Assembly: GCA_017893485.1 (NCBI GenBank)
Contig: CM030366.1
Location: forward strand, 186,417,947 to 186,481,946
From: Hemerocallis citrina
Lineage: Eukaryota > Streptophyta > Magnoliopsida > Asparagales > Asphodelaceae
DNA: 64,000 nucleotides
Reading direction: 5' to 3'
Each line of letters starts with the position of its first letter. Within the stretch, counting starts at the first letter, position 1. Below are positions 11,529 through 22,480 of the stretch, piece after piece. The notes below the pieces were generated by a model. That model did not search any database. It was not told the origin of the DNA and was given only the letters and a program-made list of their open reading frames with translations. The translations under genes were made by a program, and so were the position numbers.

Positions 11529-12320
11529 CTTCTCTGTGACGACTTGGCCACGAGCAGACCTGCAACAACTCACATCACCCTCTCCATAGCAACAACCTCG
11601 CTCAAACTCCCATACTAGCAACGACTCGCACATCTACCATATCGGCACCGGCTTGCACATCTATCACAACTGCAATGGTATCCAAGATGGCAATTCCAGA
11701 TGAATTAGCAACATCACCAACGATCGTTCAATGAAGGACAAAAAGAAGCAACTCAATCTGACCTCTTACTCTCGACCAAGATCCCAGATGAAAGCCCCCG
11801 CACACGTTCATCACCTCCCAAATGTAATTTGAGTTTCGAAAGTCTAAAATAAAATTCAAACTCCATCAAAATAACTCTCCCCCACCCCATACACTCCCTC
11901 CATCTTCCCCCAAGCATCCACCATGTCAACAAATACCGCCACCATCTCTTGCTGGCATACTTACTCCTTTCCCAATGACGTTGTTGTATTGGAACAGCCT
12001 AACCAACCCCACCACGACGCCCTCTTCCTATTGCGCCAAATCCAACCATCAACAGTAGTCGTTTTCAACCATCCGACCGATGGTACAGACGATCTATACC
12101 ACCAGCGAACAACACTGCCCGACAAATGTAACGCTTGCCCCCCTCCCCCCTGACTCATCTAATTTGAATTTCAAACCCTAATTTGAAATTCAAATATTCA
12201 ATAACCAGCCAACCAATCAATCAATCAGTCAATCGATCAATAATCAATCATCAGTCATCAATCAATTTCAACTCAATTAGCATCGGATCTAGCACCTTTC
12301 TCCTAGAACAATCCCCTACC

Positions 12321-12425
12321 ATACCCTCTCTCCGGCCAACCCCAACCACCCCGGCTGACCTAGCCCCATCTCGACCCATACCCTCTCTCCGGCCAACCCC
12401 AACCACCCCGGCTGACCTAGCCCCG
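12321..12425. repeat. 57-bp-period tandem duplication
   Basis: The stretch beginning ATACCCTCTCTCCGGCCAAC at 12321 recurs at 12378 for about 47 bp, giving two units with a 57-bp period. It lies in the GC-rich 5' half of the non-autonomous retroposon and may belong to its 5' untranslated region. Confidence 0.85.
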
Positions 12426-12937
12426 GTCATCCATCAACACGTCGGTGCTGGAGTCTCTAACCCATCTACTCCACCTAGCCCCGGCATAGGATACCGAGCC
12501 CCTCCGGTAAGCTACACCTCCACGTTGGAGTCTCGAAGCATCCAACCTCTCCGCCTCGACACCGCCACAACATACCTTGACAGCGCTCCTCCATGAACTC
12601 GCCATCTCTGCTACCTCGACGTCGACTCAGGCAACTCCTCCAATCCTCCCTCACAGACCACTAGGCACATTCATAAGAACAAATCTATGCAGTTCGACCA
12701 ATCAGGGCACAACATACAACCCTTCACTTCCATCCCAATCTCACCTTCATCCTCAAGCAGCCTAGCAAACCGTAGTTCAACAGCGGACGGAGAATCGGCG
12801 GGGAGGGCAACGGGAAGGCTTACGATTGGAGGGAAGTCGCACTTCTCGATGGGGGGGAGGGCGACGGGATGGGAAGTCACGCTGCTCGATGGAGGCGGCG
12901 AGGGCGTCGGAGATTACCGGGAGCAGATCTTACTTGA

Positions 12938-14189
12938 ATTTTCTTATTGATTGAATTGTGATCTTTTTTTAAAGTATATTTCCTAAATTTAATGTCAACC
13001 ATCCATCTATTTTGATGGAATGTTGGAAATGTTAAATTCTCTACATAAGTCTCTCAATCATTGATCCTAAATGGTTTTAAATGAGTGAATTTTTTTACCG
13101 AAGCCAGAAAAACCGATTTATCCAGCAACACCTTCCTGACCGTAGCATCCGAAACCTGCCAGAACTAGTAACATATATTAGCGGCGAAACATGAAGGTCA
13201 AAGTTTTGATTTTATACACTAACATACGAAACATAGAATGGAGAAACATGGATGAATCAAGTTAAATGAAGATTATTTTTTGCGTACATGTGGCAGGCAG
13301 TATTAACCGAGCAATAACAGATTTTGCAGTTTAATTCCTTTCATTTGCTTACCATATGGATGTGTAATTGACTGATATTTTAACCTAGGTTTTACAAAAT
13401 TTACTTACAAGAATGAATACAAACTAATGATGTACAAATGCACAAGATTCCAACAATAACTAGATGTTCAAAAGACATACAACTAGTATTGATCATACCT
13501 TGAGTATGGTGAATGCCTTCACCTTGAAACACCTCCTTTAGCAATGCTGGACACAAAAGTATTATCCATAGCATCAACAGTAGAAAGGAGCGCAATGGAA
13601 TTCATTGTGAGTTCACTCTGAGTTCTGATGCACTGAATTCTTTACTGTAAGTGAACAAATGATTTACATGATGAGTTCAAGGTAAAAGCAGCATCCCATC
13701 AGTCACCCTGACCATTACTTACATGGATTCCGCTCCTAGCTTGCCATAGTGTGTTAGCCAACACGATAATGTGAATGATATGTGCCATTAGGATATATAT
13801 ATATATATGTATAATAATGTGACTCCACATCATATGGAGGCAGTTTCTCGTTTCTTGATCGCTTGACACTCTAACCTGTTTGCATCTGTACACTGTTCAT
13901 GACAAGCTAATGAGCAGCTTCACCAAACTGTCAGCATGAAGTAGTGTCGAGAGGTTTGTCTATAAAATAAAATAAGGATGAACATGAGAAGTCGTAAGAT
14001 CATAAGAACCTGATTAATCAACCATAATTATGAAGAGAGAAGAATAACAGTACGAGTGTATGACTAAATTGGGGAACTGCTCCTCCAGTATATTATAATC
14101 ACAACATATGCAAAAAAAATAGAGCAAACTTTATAGGACTGCTGTACAACCAGCCTTTTTTGAAGGAATAATGTTGCACAATTTAGAAA
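12938..14189. other. Non-coding stretch with one short exon-like segment
   Basis: No gene is recognised. On the minus strand about 13085-13165 reads QVSDATVRKVLLDKSVFLAS, which looks coding but is too short to name. The rest is AT-rich. It lies downstream of the PPR gene and could include 3' untranslated exons, but no signal proves this. Confidence 0.35.
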
Positions 14190-14590
14190 TGTTCAGAAAC
14201 TGGATGCTGATGTTGTTGAAATTATGATGTTAAGATGGATGACTCATGACCACTGACTGAGATGTTTTGGGCAAGTGCAGCAAGGACCAATAATGGCATC
14301 AGTTAAGAAGAATGATAAGATTATCGTTATTTAAGAAAAGAGAACTAGGGTCAGAGCAGTTAGGAAAGATGATAGGACTATGATTCATGGAGAAAAAAGA
14401 AAAGGGCATAGAGGTAGTCCTCCATAGACATGAAGTATGTGCTATTTGTTTAATTTGATCGAAATGGCCCTTGACAGAGCTGAGTGGGTCATAGAATTCA
14501 TGTAGTTGGCTATAAAGATTTGGGATTTAAGGATTTGTTGCAGTTTTTGTCATCTTCATTCAAATATAACATTGATATTGATATTACCAA
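14190..14590 (+). pseudogene. Relic of a non-LTR (RTE-like) reverse transcriptase C-terminus
   Basis: The plus strand reads MMLRWMTH near 14225, then LRCFGQVQ near 14260, a basic stretch, and MALDRAEWVIEF near 14465-14500. Plant RTE-type LINE proteins end with ML-RWM-CGH, RWFGHVQRRP, a GRGRPK-like basic stretch and LALDRAEWR-x-x-IH in this order. Multiple stops interrupt the frame, so it is a dead 3' fragment of about 400 bp. Confidence 0.65.
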
Positions 14591-15439
14591 TAGAGAATTC
14601 TGCAAGAGAGAAAAGAGGAGGTATTAAGGTAGTTCTAATTACTCGAGTAATTTTTTTAGCAATTGTCTCTAGCAAATAAGGATTTTTTGCACATATGCAG
14701 ATATATGGCATTTAATACAGTTAACAAATACTAAGCATGTTGAACTTACCACTGATCCCAAAAAAACAAAATAAATTTGTTAATTTTATATGCCCATTTC
14801 TCCTGATGTGAACAAAGCAAGTATACATGAACTGATGAAAGTAATACTGCCACATGACAGTACTTCAAGTACCGTGAGAACTAGAAAAGTTTTATATCTA
14901 AAGAAGCACTAATACAAACATTCCCGACCCAATACACTGTAATACGACACAGGGAGACTCAAAAAGATTCTATGATGCTACATTGAAATAGTAGTTTGTG
15001 CAGGATGTGTGCCCAACACGCTTCCAACAAGAAAACAGAAGTGTGTGTTCCATAATGTAATATGCTTTGTCAGAATAGAACATCAGATGTATTCTGGGAT
15101 TTCAAGCGCCTACACTCCTACAGGCATGGATTACTATTCACAAAATGAAGACCATCATGGCTTAATAGTCACTAGAGAAGAATTTTCCCAGTATTTAATT
15201 AAATTTATTTAATTTTCTTATTGTCTTTCTGGCCAATGTAAGGAGCCTAATTAAGTCGATTGTATTTCTCTTGTAGTCTTACACATAAAGACAACTAAAT
15301 AATGAGAAAATCTCTACAGAATAAGGTAGTAATTCGTTCCTCTTTTGTTTCTTGAGATGCAAATCATGTAAGCACTAAGCTTATTTAAAGGCCAACGTCT
15401 AATTGTATAAAGATATTTTTATTGATAGATAAAATTGGA
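14591..15439. other. AT-rich stretch, nothing recognised
   Basis: No coding pattern, RNA gene or repeat structure could be supported here. A short open frame at 15009-15212 has no family resemblance and looks like chance. Confidence 0.4.
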
Positions 15440-16230
15440 AAATAATACGACTACAAGACTATTGATTTCTCCTCTTCTTCCCAAATCACTGCCATGACTG
15501 CTCTGTGGTTGTTAAAGCCATTGTAGTTTGTACTCTGGCCTTCAACAGAAATAGGCTTCCACAGAGGGTAACCACATTCTCAATGATTGTCTTTTGATTC
15601 ATATCTCCATCATTAGAATATGACATCTACACATAAGATGTAATTCTGACGTACCTCCAAAGATACATATCCACTTTACCTCTTGATAATGCCATATTTG
15701 ATGCCTGGTCATATATATGGTCACAACTAACAGAAATCATGATAAAGCGGGGTGGGTGCACACTATGAACTAAAAATAATCAATCACACCTGCAAATAGA
15801 ATCTTTGATTATTTTCTCATTATATTTTTTCAGCTCTTTATTAAAATACCCTATCTTTTATCTGTATCAATCATCATTTCTAGAATCTCTCTTGCAACTC
15901 CCAGATCTTTCATTTCAAAATCGGAACAAATTTAAAACTTTAGCTCATAAATCACTCACATATCCCTGAAACTCCAAAAGCAATTAACATATCATCCAGA
16001 TAAATTTTTCTCACCATTGGGCTATATCCTGTTGTACAAACAATGATCATACAAGTTCTCTATACACCAAATCTTTATCATTTAGGACTCAAATCTGTAC
16101 TACCAGTGTCTATCACTGCTTGAGCATATATCCGGACGTCTTATGCATTTCATACCCCTCCTGTTGATTCATGTAGATCTGCTCTTCCAGATTATTGTGT
16201 TTAACATCTTCACAACGAGTTGAATATACT
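15440..16230 (-). pseudogene. Degenerate Ty1/copia reverse transcriptase and RNase H fragment
   Basis: On the minus strand about 16145-16225 reads LEEQIYMNQQEGYEMH, near 15985-16010 YLDDMLIA (the RT catalytic region, YVDD-like), near 15870-15935 DFEMKDLGVAREILEM, and near 15490-15560 KARVQTTMALTTTEQSW, the end of RNase H. These blocks are in copia order but separated by stops and frameshifts. It is an old fragment with no visible LTRs, unrelated in detail to the copia element at 5540-11528. Confidence 0.75.
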
Positions 16231-18047
16231 ACTGAATGACTACTCGGCAGATGCTTACATTCTCTTCAAATATGTCTGTGACTTGGCGAGCAAGGGTTTA
16301 ACTTAAAGTGAAGTGAATCAGTCTGGAACCACTTTCTCTTGAAAAGGTTAATTATAAAATACCCTAAACCTAACTTATCCTCTCTCTACCTCACACTGCG
16401 TTCTCTCTTGTTCTCTAACCAACAAGAACTGGCGGAGGCAGAGAACAGCAAGTGGTGATATCAGCAGTCATAACCAACAATAGCGGCAGTGGGATCAGTA
16501 AGTGGTGATATCGGCAGTGGTAATGAACAATAGTTGCACGGATGAGCTCTAATGAGTTCTTCTTCCTGTCCCCCATCTATTTACCATCCTTTTCTTCTTG
16601 TTTCCCTTATATGAGGTTTTTTTTCTTCTTGTGTTTTTCCTTCTTTCATTCTCTAGGTGTTAGAAGGGCCCCCGACTGTCCTGTGGCACCTACCGTCTAC
16701 AAAAACAATGGCAGACAAATAGTATGTGGAGGATATCAAACTCGTCAAAATTGGGACCAAAGATTAATCTTGCTGACACGTAGAGAAAACTGACATTACT
16801 GTCAGCCAAACTTTCTACTATACCATCACTTCGCTGTGTATAAGGCAAGTTTCCCAAAAGGCTAAACTGCATCAAAATGAGCCAAGTTGGAGATCTGTTG
16901 CAATGTTCGATATCCTTAGCCATATAATTGAACTCTTGAGGTTTAAATTGATAATGCCTAAAATTAGAAAGTGAAACTGGGTAAGCTATTCATGGACATA
17001 AGCTTGAGCAGAAGGTAAAGCTAGCAGTATCATGGCTTTGGAACTTTCTAACCAGCATTGACCAATGTACCAGACCACTTTTTCGAGTTCATTTTATATC
17101 AAGCCTAATGAAACTCCAATACATAAATATGCAAGTACTTAGAAGTTGGAGTTGAACTCATCAGAATAATTTTCAACAGTTCATCAAAGAAAAGTCAATC
17201 TATGTATAAATGACTCTTCATGTTTAAATTACCTAGTGCAAGCAATTACCAAGTAAAGGAAATATAGCAACCCTAGATCCACCAAACCTAAATCAATCTG
17301 GAAATGTACACTTAATTGGCATATATCCTGACTGATGCTCATATTTGATTATTAACCATCAAGAAGAACAATTAAATTTTTAGAACAATTAAATTTTAAA
17401 AAAAATCAAACTCTAAGGAGATCATAATTTCTTGACCAGAAACCATAGGGACTACACTTCCGTTCTAATTGGTAGAAGAACATTGTTCTCCAATTCATGG
17501 GACCTCATCATGTTTTGGTTCTATTTCAGACATAACCCGCTGGCAGGATTATAATTGAAGACGATAGGAATAAGGCCAATCCACAATCAAAAGAATAGCT
17601 TGGAGTAACATGGCTCAGAGGTGACTACTTTAAATTGCAAACTAGATGACAACCACTTTATAAAGCAAGTATTCCAATTAAGTGGTATGCTAAATTGCTT
17701 GTATAATGCTTTCAATGTTAGCTAAATATTGATAATTTTGAGTTTTCATGCTTCAACTATATAGCTCTTTTGGTAGAAGATAATAGGGGCAGAATTGATA
17801 ACATACACATCTTGCCTTAGTAGGGAAATATAAATGTATGTTAATTCCAAAGTGACAACCCAGAATTAGTGCATATTATCTGACCAGGAAAATAATGTCT
17901 TGAGGGAAATGTATGGTACCAGAACTTACCGACAGTCAGTGTCAGCCCACATGATGTTAACCTCCCACAAGAAGATGAGTAGCTAGTATTTCATGAGGAG
18001 TGTCAACACACCGAACAAGAGCAAACCTTGTGCATGAATATCCGAAA
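16231..18047. other. Non-coding region downstream of the PPR gene
   Basis: No convincing gene. A CT-rich stretch lies near 16375-16420, followed by an imperfect duplication around GTGGTGATAT(C)GGCAGTGG (16450-16540). The last few hundred bases before 18048 would hold the 3' untranslated region of the PPR transcript. No clear polyadenylation site can be assigned. Confidence 0.35.
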
Positions 18048-20273
18048 TTACCTCTTCTTACCTTTTAAACGATCGACATTGAAAGATGTAAAATCAATGG
18101 TACATTCATCGCTCGACTCTGCACAGGCTGGGGATATGATAGGTAGCAACTTCATATACTTATGATATTCCTCCACCGAGATCAAATTTAACAATAGCGA
18201 TGCAGTTGATGCTTCAAGGGCAAAATGTTGCTCTTTCATTTTGTAGATGAACTTTATGGCTCTCTCTGTTTCATGTTGTTTAAGTAAGCCTCGAACAACA
18301 GAGTTAAGCATAGTGGAAGTGGAAGAGCATCCATTCTTCTTCATAGATAAAAACATCTCGTCTATCTCATTTAACAGCCCTTCTTTTATGAAACCCTTGA
18401 GCATTATGGTATATGTTACAGCATCTGGTATGAAGCCTTTAGCAAATAGAGAAGTAAAGATATCCCTTGCTTCTTCAGGTTTTCCAGCTCTGAACATACC
18501 ATCTATCAAGATACTGAAAGTCTTGATATTGCATTTATATTGTTGAGATGAAATTTCTTGGAAAAGATTTATTGCCTCTTCGAGACACATGTTCTTACAG
18601 AGCCCATCCAATATTACGTTGTATGTAACAACATCAGGGGTGATTCCTGCATCAATCATCTTTGTTTGTATTCTTTTGGCATCATCAACATTTCTAGAGG
18701 AATACAAGCCACTTAACATGGTGCTATAAGTTACTCTTGTTTGTTCCAGTCCTTTATGAATCATCTCATTGAACAGCCTCAAAGCCATTAAACTCTTCCC
18801 ATGTTTACAGTATGCATTGATGAGTATGTTATAAGATACAGTGTTGTGGTTATGACCATCCAAAAGAATGAGACTGAAAACTTCCTTTGCTTTATCCAGT
18901 TCTCCTGTTAGGCCATATCCATCCATTAACATATTGTATGTAGTGACATTAGGTTCTACTCCTTTAGTAATCATCATTTCAAATAACTCGTGTGCTTTTG
19001 AAGCCATTCCTACACAGCTAAGAGCATTAATCAACATATTGAACGTCACCACATCAAGATGAATATCTCGATCCAACATTTCACCAAGAAATCCCAATGC
19101 TTTTGTCCAATTACCTAGTTTGCAAAACCCAGAAACTAAGGTCGTATAAGTAACGGTGTCCAGATATATCCCTTTATCTACCATTACATTGATGATATTC
19201 TGAATATCCTCCACCCTTCCATTCTTGCAAAGTCCATCCAATAAAGTGTTGTATGTAACGACATTAAAATGCAGTCGTTCCTCTTGCATCTTCTTGAATA
19301 TATTCATCGCCTCATCCATCCTCTGATTCTTACAATAGCCATCAATCAAAACACTGTAATGATAATGGTTGAGCTTCAAACCATCACGTTGCATGAACCC
19401 AATAATCTTTTCAACCCCATCAATGTTTCCATCTAAACAAAATCTATGCAACATGGCACTGTAAGTGATTTCATTCGGCTTCTCCCCTTTTTCAACCATA
19501 AAATTAAACAATTTGTGTGCCTCAACAGTTTCTCCTCTCCTGCAAAGAGAATGGATAAGCGTAGTAAACGTCACTACATTCGGCGAAAGACCCCTACTAA
19601 TCATTTCACCAAAAACCCTAAGTGCACGCTTCCACCTTCCTAGACTCGAATACCCATCAATAATGCAAGTATAAGTCACGACATTCCGTTCAATTCCCTT
19701 ACGGGTCATCTCCTCAAATAGTTCCCCAGCCTTGTCCATCTCCCCCTCCTTGCAGAGTGCACCGATAACCGTACCAAAAGATACAGCATTAGGCATGCAC
19801 CCCCACTGAGGCATTCTATCGAGCATCGTGGCCGCGTCACCCATTCTCTTCTCCGAACAGAGAGCTTTCAACAAAGAGGAGAAGATGACAATGTTGGCAC
19901 TCCATCCGGACTTGAGCATTGTTCCGAAAACGGCGAAACTGAGGTCGGCACGGTGCATGCGGCTGCAGCAGTCAATGAGGAGGCCATAGGTGACGACAGT
20001 GGGTGAGATGCCGCCGTCTCGGTTCATCCTGCTGTAGAGGGAGAGGAGGGTCTGGTAGTTGGGGGAGGGGCTGGTGATGTGAAGGATTCGGGTGAGAAGG
20101 GCGGTGAAGGAGTAGATGGAAGGTTTGGGGTTTGAGTCAAGCATTTTGTCGAACAGGTTAAGTGCATCTTGGAGTTTGGGGGTTTTCGAATGGCAAAGTT
20201 GTTTGATGGCAGACCGCAGTTTGTGAGGAGGTAGAGGGGGGGATTTTGTGCCCCGGATGTTGTTGAGGGTCAT
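18048..20273 (-). CDS. P-class PPR protein, Rf1/restorer-of-fertility-like
   Basis: Intact, intronless frame of 741 codons starting MTLNNIRGTKSPPLPP and ending RLKGKKR. From about residue 94 to 690 it holds some 17 back-to-back 35-residue P-type PPR motifs (for example VTYNTLLDGLCKNGRVEDIQ), preceded by one degenerate repeat. No E, E+ or DYW domain follows, so it is P class. PPR proteins bind single-stranded organellar RNA, usually in mitochondria or plastids, and act in RNA processing or stability. The GRWKRALRVFGEM-like repeat and the end of the protein (GLLNEIDEMFLSMKKNG, FALEASTASLL) resemble grass Rf1 proteins, the fertility-restorer-like clade. The N-terminus is Lys/Arg-containing and lacks acidic residues at first, compatible with an organelle transit peptide. 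Transposon sequence lies on both sides. Function as an actual restorer is unproven. Confidence 0.93.
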   Translation of the reverse strand: MTLNNIRGTKSPPLPPHKLRSAIKQLCHSKTPKLQDALNLFDKMLDSNPKPSIYSFTALLTRILHITSPSPNYQTLLSLYSRMNRDGGISPTVVTYGLLIDCCSRMHRADLSFAVFGTMLKSGWSANIVIFSSLLKALCSEKRMGDAATMLDRMPQWGCMPNAVSFGTVIGALCKEGEMDKAGELFEEMTRKGIERNVVTYTCIIDGYSSLGRWKRALRVFGEMISRGLSPNVVTFTTLIHSLCRRGETVEAHKLFNFMVEKGEKPNEITYSAMLHRFCLDGNIDGVEKIIGFMQRDGLKLNHYHYSVLIDGYCKNQRMDEAMNIFKKMQEERLHFNVVTYNTLLDGLCKNGRVEDIQNIINVMVDKGIYLDTVTYTTLVSGFCKLGNWTKALGFLGEMLDRDIHLDVVTFNMLINALSCVGMASKAHELFEMMITKGVEPNVTTYNMLMDGYGLTGELDKAKEVFSLILLDGHNHNTVSYNILINAYCKHGKSLMALRLFNEMIHKGLEQTRVTYSTMLSGLYSSRNVDDAKRIQTKMIDAGITPDVVTYNVILDGLCKNMCLEEAINLFQEISSQQYKCNIKTFSILIDGMFRAGKPEEARDIFTSLFAKGFIPDAVTYTIMLKGFIKEGLLNEIDEMFLSMKKNGCSSTSTMLNSVVRGLLKQHETERAIKFIYKMKEQHFALEASTASLLLNLISVEEYHKYMKLLPIISPACAESSDECTIDFTSFNVDRLKGKKR

Positions 20274-20408
20274 GTTTAAGAATTATAAGTAATGTTGAGG
20301 GATTTTGCTACAAATTTACAGAGAAATTCTCGCGGTGTTACAGTTGTTCGGAGAGGGAAACTCTCCCATCACATTAAATGTGATACTAGCCGGTTCCATC
20401 TTACGTGA
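20274..20408 (-). promoter_or_regulatory. Upstream flank of the PPR gene
   Basis: Only about 135 bp separate the PPR start codon from the Harbinger element. No clear TATA box or other motif stands out, so this is only the place where a proximal promoter and 5' leader are expected. Confidence 0.3.
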
Positions 20409-21736
20409 GGCACTGTTATTTTTCTCCTCTCAAATAAGCGATTCACCTTTTATAAGAGGTGATCCACCTCTTTTTTCATAATTTTTAGCGTTTTTTTTAC
20501 CGCTTATAAGCGATTTTCCCCAAAATCACTTCTAAAACCTAAACGACTTCTAGTAGCCTCTTTCAAATTTTTAAGTCTTCTATCACTTAAAAACTCTATA
20601 TTACTCTGAAATTAATGATTTCCCCATATCTTCCTTTTCCACAACACCTCGTTGAAAATGGAAGGATTTCAACCGTTGCAGAGAAAAAGCAGGAGAATAG
20701 CAGAGAAGAAGCCGAGAAAAAGAGAAGTTTGGCGCGCCAAATTAGCTATAAATCTCAAGGGAACTAGTGCAGAGAACAAACCAGAAAAAAAGTATAGTAG
20801 AAGCGGGAGAAAAGAGAAGTTCACCTATCTGATTGGTGTGATGCCGCTTGTACACATACGAGGGGTTTTATGGTTCCTTATCGCGGTGTTAGGTATTGGC
20901 TATCTGATTGGCATAGATACGGAGGTTCACCTACAACCAAAAAAGAGAGATTCAATCATGCTCATGCCCACCTGCGAAATGTGATTGAGCGTTCATTTGG
21001 CGTGTTGAAGAAGAGGTTTCCAATCTTAACTAAAATGCCTTCCTATGATTTTCCCACACAAAGAAACATTGTCATAGCTTGTATGTGTCTTCATAATTAC
21101 TTGCGTCGTGTCGCTCTAAATGATGAATTATTTCGATTGGCTGACGATGAGAATGCGGTTCTCAGTAGTGTGGAAGAGCATGAAGGCAACAATGGCGAAG
21201 GAGAAGGTAGGGATGAAGATAACATTGACATATTCAGAGCTTCAGAAATGTTGGCTATGAAGAACGTACGGGATCAAATTGCTAATCGACTTAGGCGCAA
21301 TTATTTGGGTTGATTTCTAGATTGTGTTTTTTTCTCTTTCTTTTTTTTAAAAATTTATTGTGTTTGTTAATTTTGAAGTTTGTAGAAGTTTTGCAATGTG
21401 TGCTAGACTTGTGTTATGTGAGGTTTTTTCGTTGAAAGAAGAATGACAATAATTATGGATTATGACCAAATTTGTCTACTTTGTGAGAAATGTGATAAAA
21501 TTAACGATTTACTTAATTTTAGATATGAAATGTTGGTATAAATAGAGAAATTATATAGTAAGGGCAAAAATGTCTAAAAGTAGAGAAAAGGCTCCTGTAA
21601 GAGGTGAAAAAAAACAGAAATCTCTTATAAGAGGTTCTTATAAGAGGTTATTTTTATATAAAAGAACACCTCAAAAAGATGCTCTTACTGTAAATCTCTT
21701 ATAAGAGGTATAAGAGGCAAAAAAAAGAACAGTACC
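20409..21736 (+). mobile_element. PIF/Harbinger DNA transposon, deletion derivative
   Basis: The ends are inverted: GGCACTGTTATTTTT at the left and, reversed, GGTACTGTTCTTTTT at the right. The right end is followed by TTA and the left preceded by TGA, an imperfect 3-bp duplication of the TTA type. Inside both ends are several copies of a subterminal motif like CTTATAAGAGGT. The interior encodes the C-terminal third of a Harbinger transposase. Borders are probable to within a few bases. It lies just upstream of the PPR gene. Confidence 0.75.
20837..21313 (+). pseudogene. C-terminal fragment of PIF/Harbinger transposase
   Basis: The frame reads DAACTHTRGFMVPYRGVRYW, LSDWH, then NVIERSFGVLKKRFPIL, IVIACMCLHNYLR and an acidic tail, ending RLRRNYLG. 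This is the end of the DDE_4/PIF transposase domain. The Glu in NVIERSFG matches the third catalytic acidic residue; the two upstream catalytic Asp residues are missing. The sequence to the left (20652-20836) is a short basic frame unlike a transposase, so a deletion has joined a 5' leader to the 3' third. It cannot catalyse transposition. Confidence 0.88.
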
Positions 21737-22130
21737 TTAGTATCAACAAACAAACGGTCACCTAGTCAGTGTACTTCCAATCTTGACCTATTAATTAGGG
21801 ATTTTTTTTCCCGGAATAGGTCTCTTTTTAAAACTAATTTTTAAAATAGATCTGTTTCAAAACTAATTTTGAAGATAGGTCAGTCCTCATAGGTCGCACT
21901 ACCGAACTGCGGCGTCTTCGATTTTGTGGCAGCATATCACAACTACGATCCAAGTATATATCATACATGTTTACTTAATAGGTTTGGAGATTTTGGAAAA
22001 AATTGCTTGAATGTATCGAAAATTGAACTATAATAAAATTGCTAAAATGTATCAAAAATACAGATTTATTTTTCACAAAACATTACTTGAATGTATCGAA
22101 AATTGAACTAGAATTTCACCAAAATCTGAA

Positions 22131-22480
22131 AATTACATGATTACGTTTTTCAAAACAATACACTCTAAAATCAATATTAAAATCTGGAAAAAATCATTTA
22201 AATCCAGCACATATCGAGGAACTCACCATAAAAATCTGGACTCAAATAAATTTATTTAAAGGGTTCATATCCAACAAATTCTGAAAATATCTTTTATCAA
22301 AAATCTGAAAATTACATGATTTTGTTCTTCAAAACAGTACACTATAAAATCAATATTAAATTCTGAAAAAAATTATTTAAATCCAGCACATAATAGGAAA
22401 ATCACCATAAAAATCTGGACTCAAATAGATTAATATGAAGAGTTCATATTCAACAAATTCTGAAAACCATCCATTATCTA
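22131..22480. repeat. About 169-bp tandem duplication
   Basis: Two diverged units start at AAAATCTGAAAATTACATGA (22131 and about 22300) and share further blocks such as CCATAAAAATCTGGACTCAA. They lie in the AT-rich interior of element D. Confidence 0.8.

Larger units (their letters stand above)
5006..12926 (-). mobile_element. Non-autonomous poly(A) retroposon (LINE-like), split by a copia element
   Basis: The 11-bp direct repeat ATCTTACTTGA occurs at 4995-5005 and at 12927-12937. Just inside the left copy is a T-tract, which is the poly(A) tail read on the minus strand. Next to it is a 3'-end sequence resembling the L1 LINE tail of this window (TTTATTAATGAA then GGTG). Removing the copia element at 5540-11528 and its 5-bp duplication leaves about 1.9 kb. 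No reverse transcriptase or endonuclease motif is visible, so it is best read as an internally deleted LINE or large SINE-like retroposon mobilised in trans. The GC-rich 5' half (11534-12926) holds a 57-bp-period duplication. Confidence 0.7.

Noticed and set aside
12183..12950. Proline/serine-rich frames as a host gene
   Set aside because: They lie inside the poly(A) retroposon defined by the 11-bp duplication, include a 57-bp duplication, and have no recognisable domain.
18247..19674. Plus-strand frames inside the PPR gene
   Set aside because: They are shadows of the repeated PPR coding sequence on the opposite strand.
20652..20984. 110-codon frame as an intact Harbinger protein
   Set aside because: Only the first part is in this frame; the transposase homology is in another frame from 20837, so this frame is a deletion junction product.
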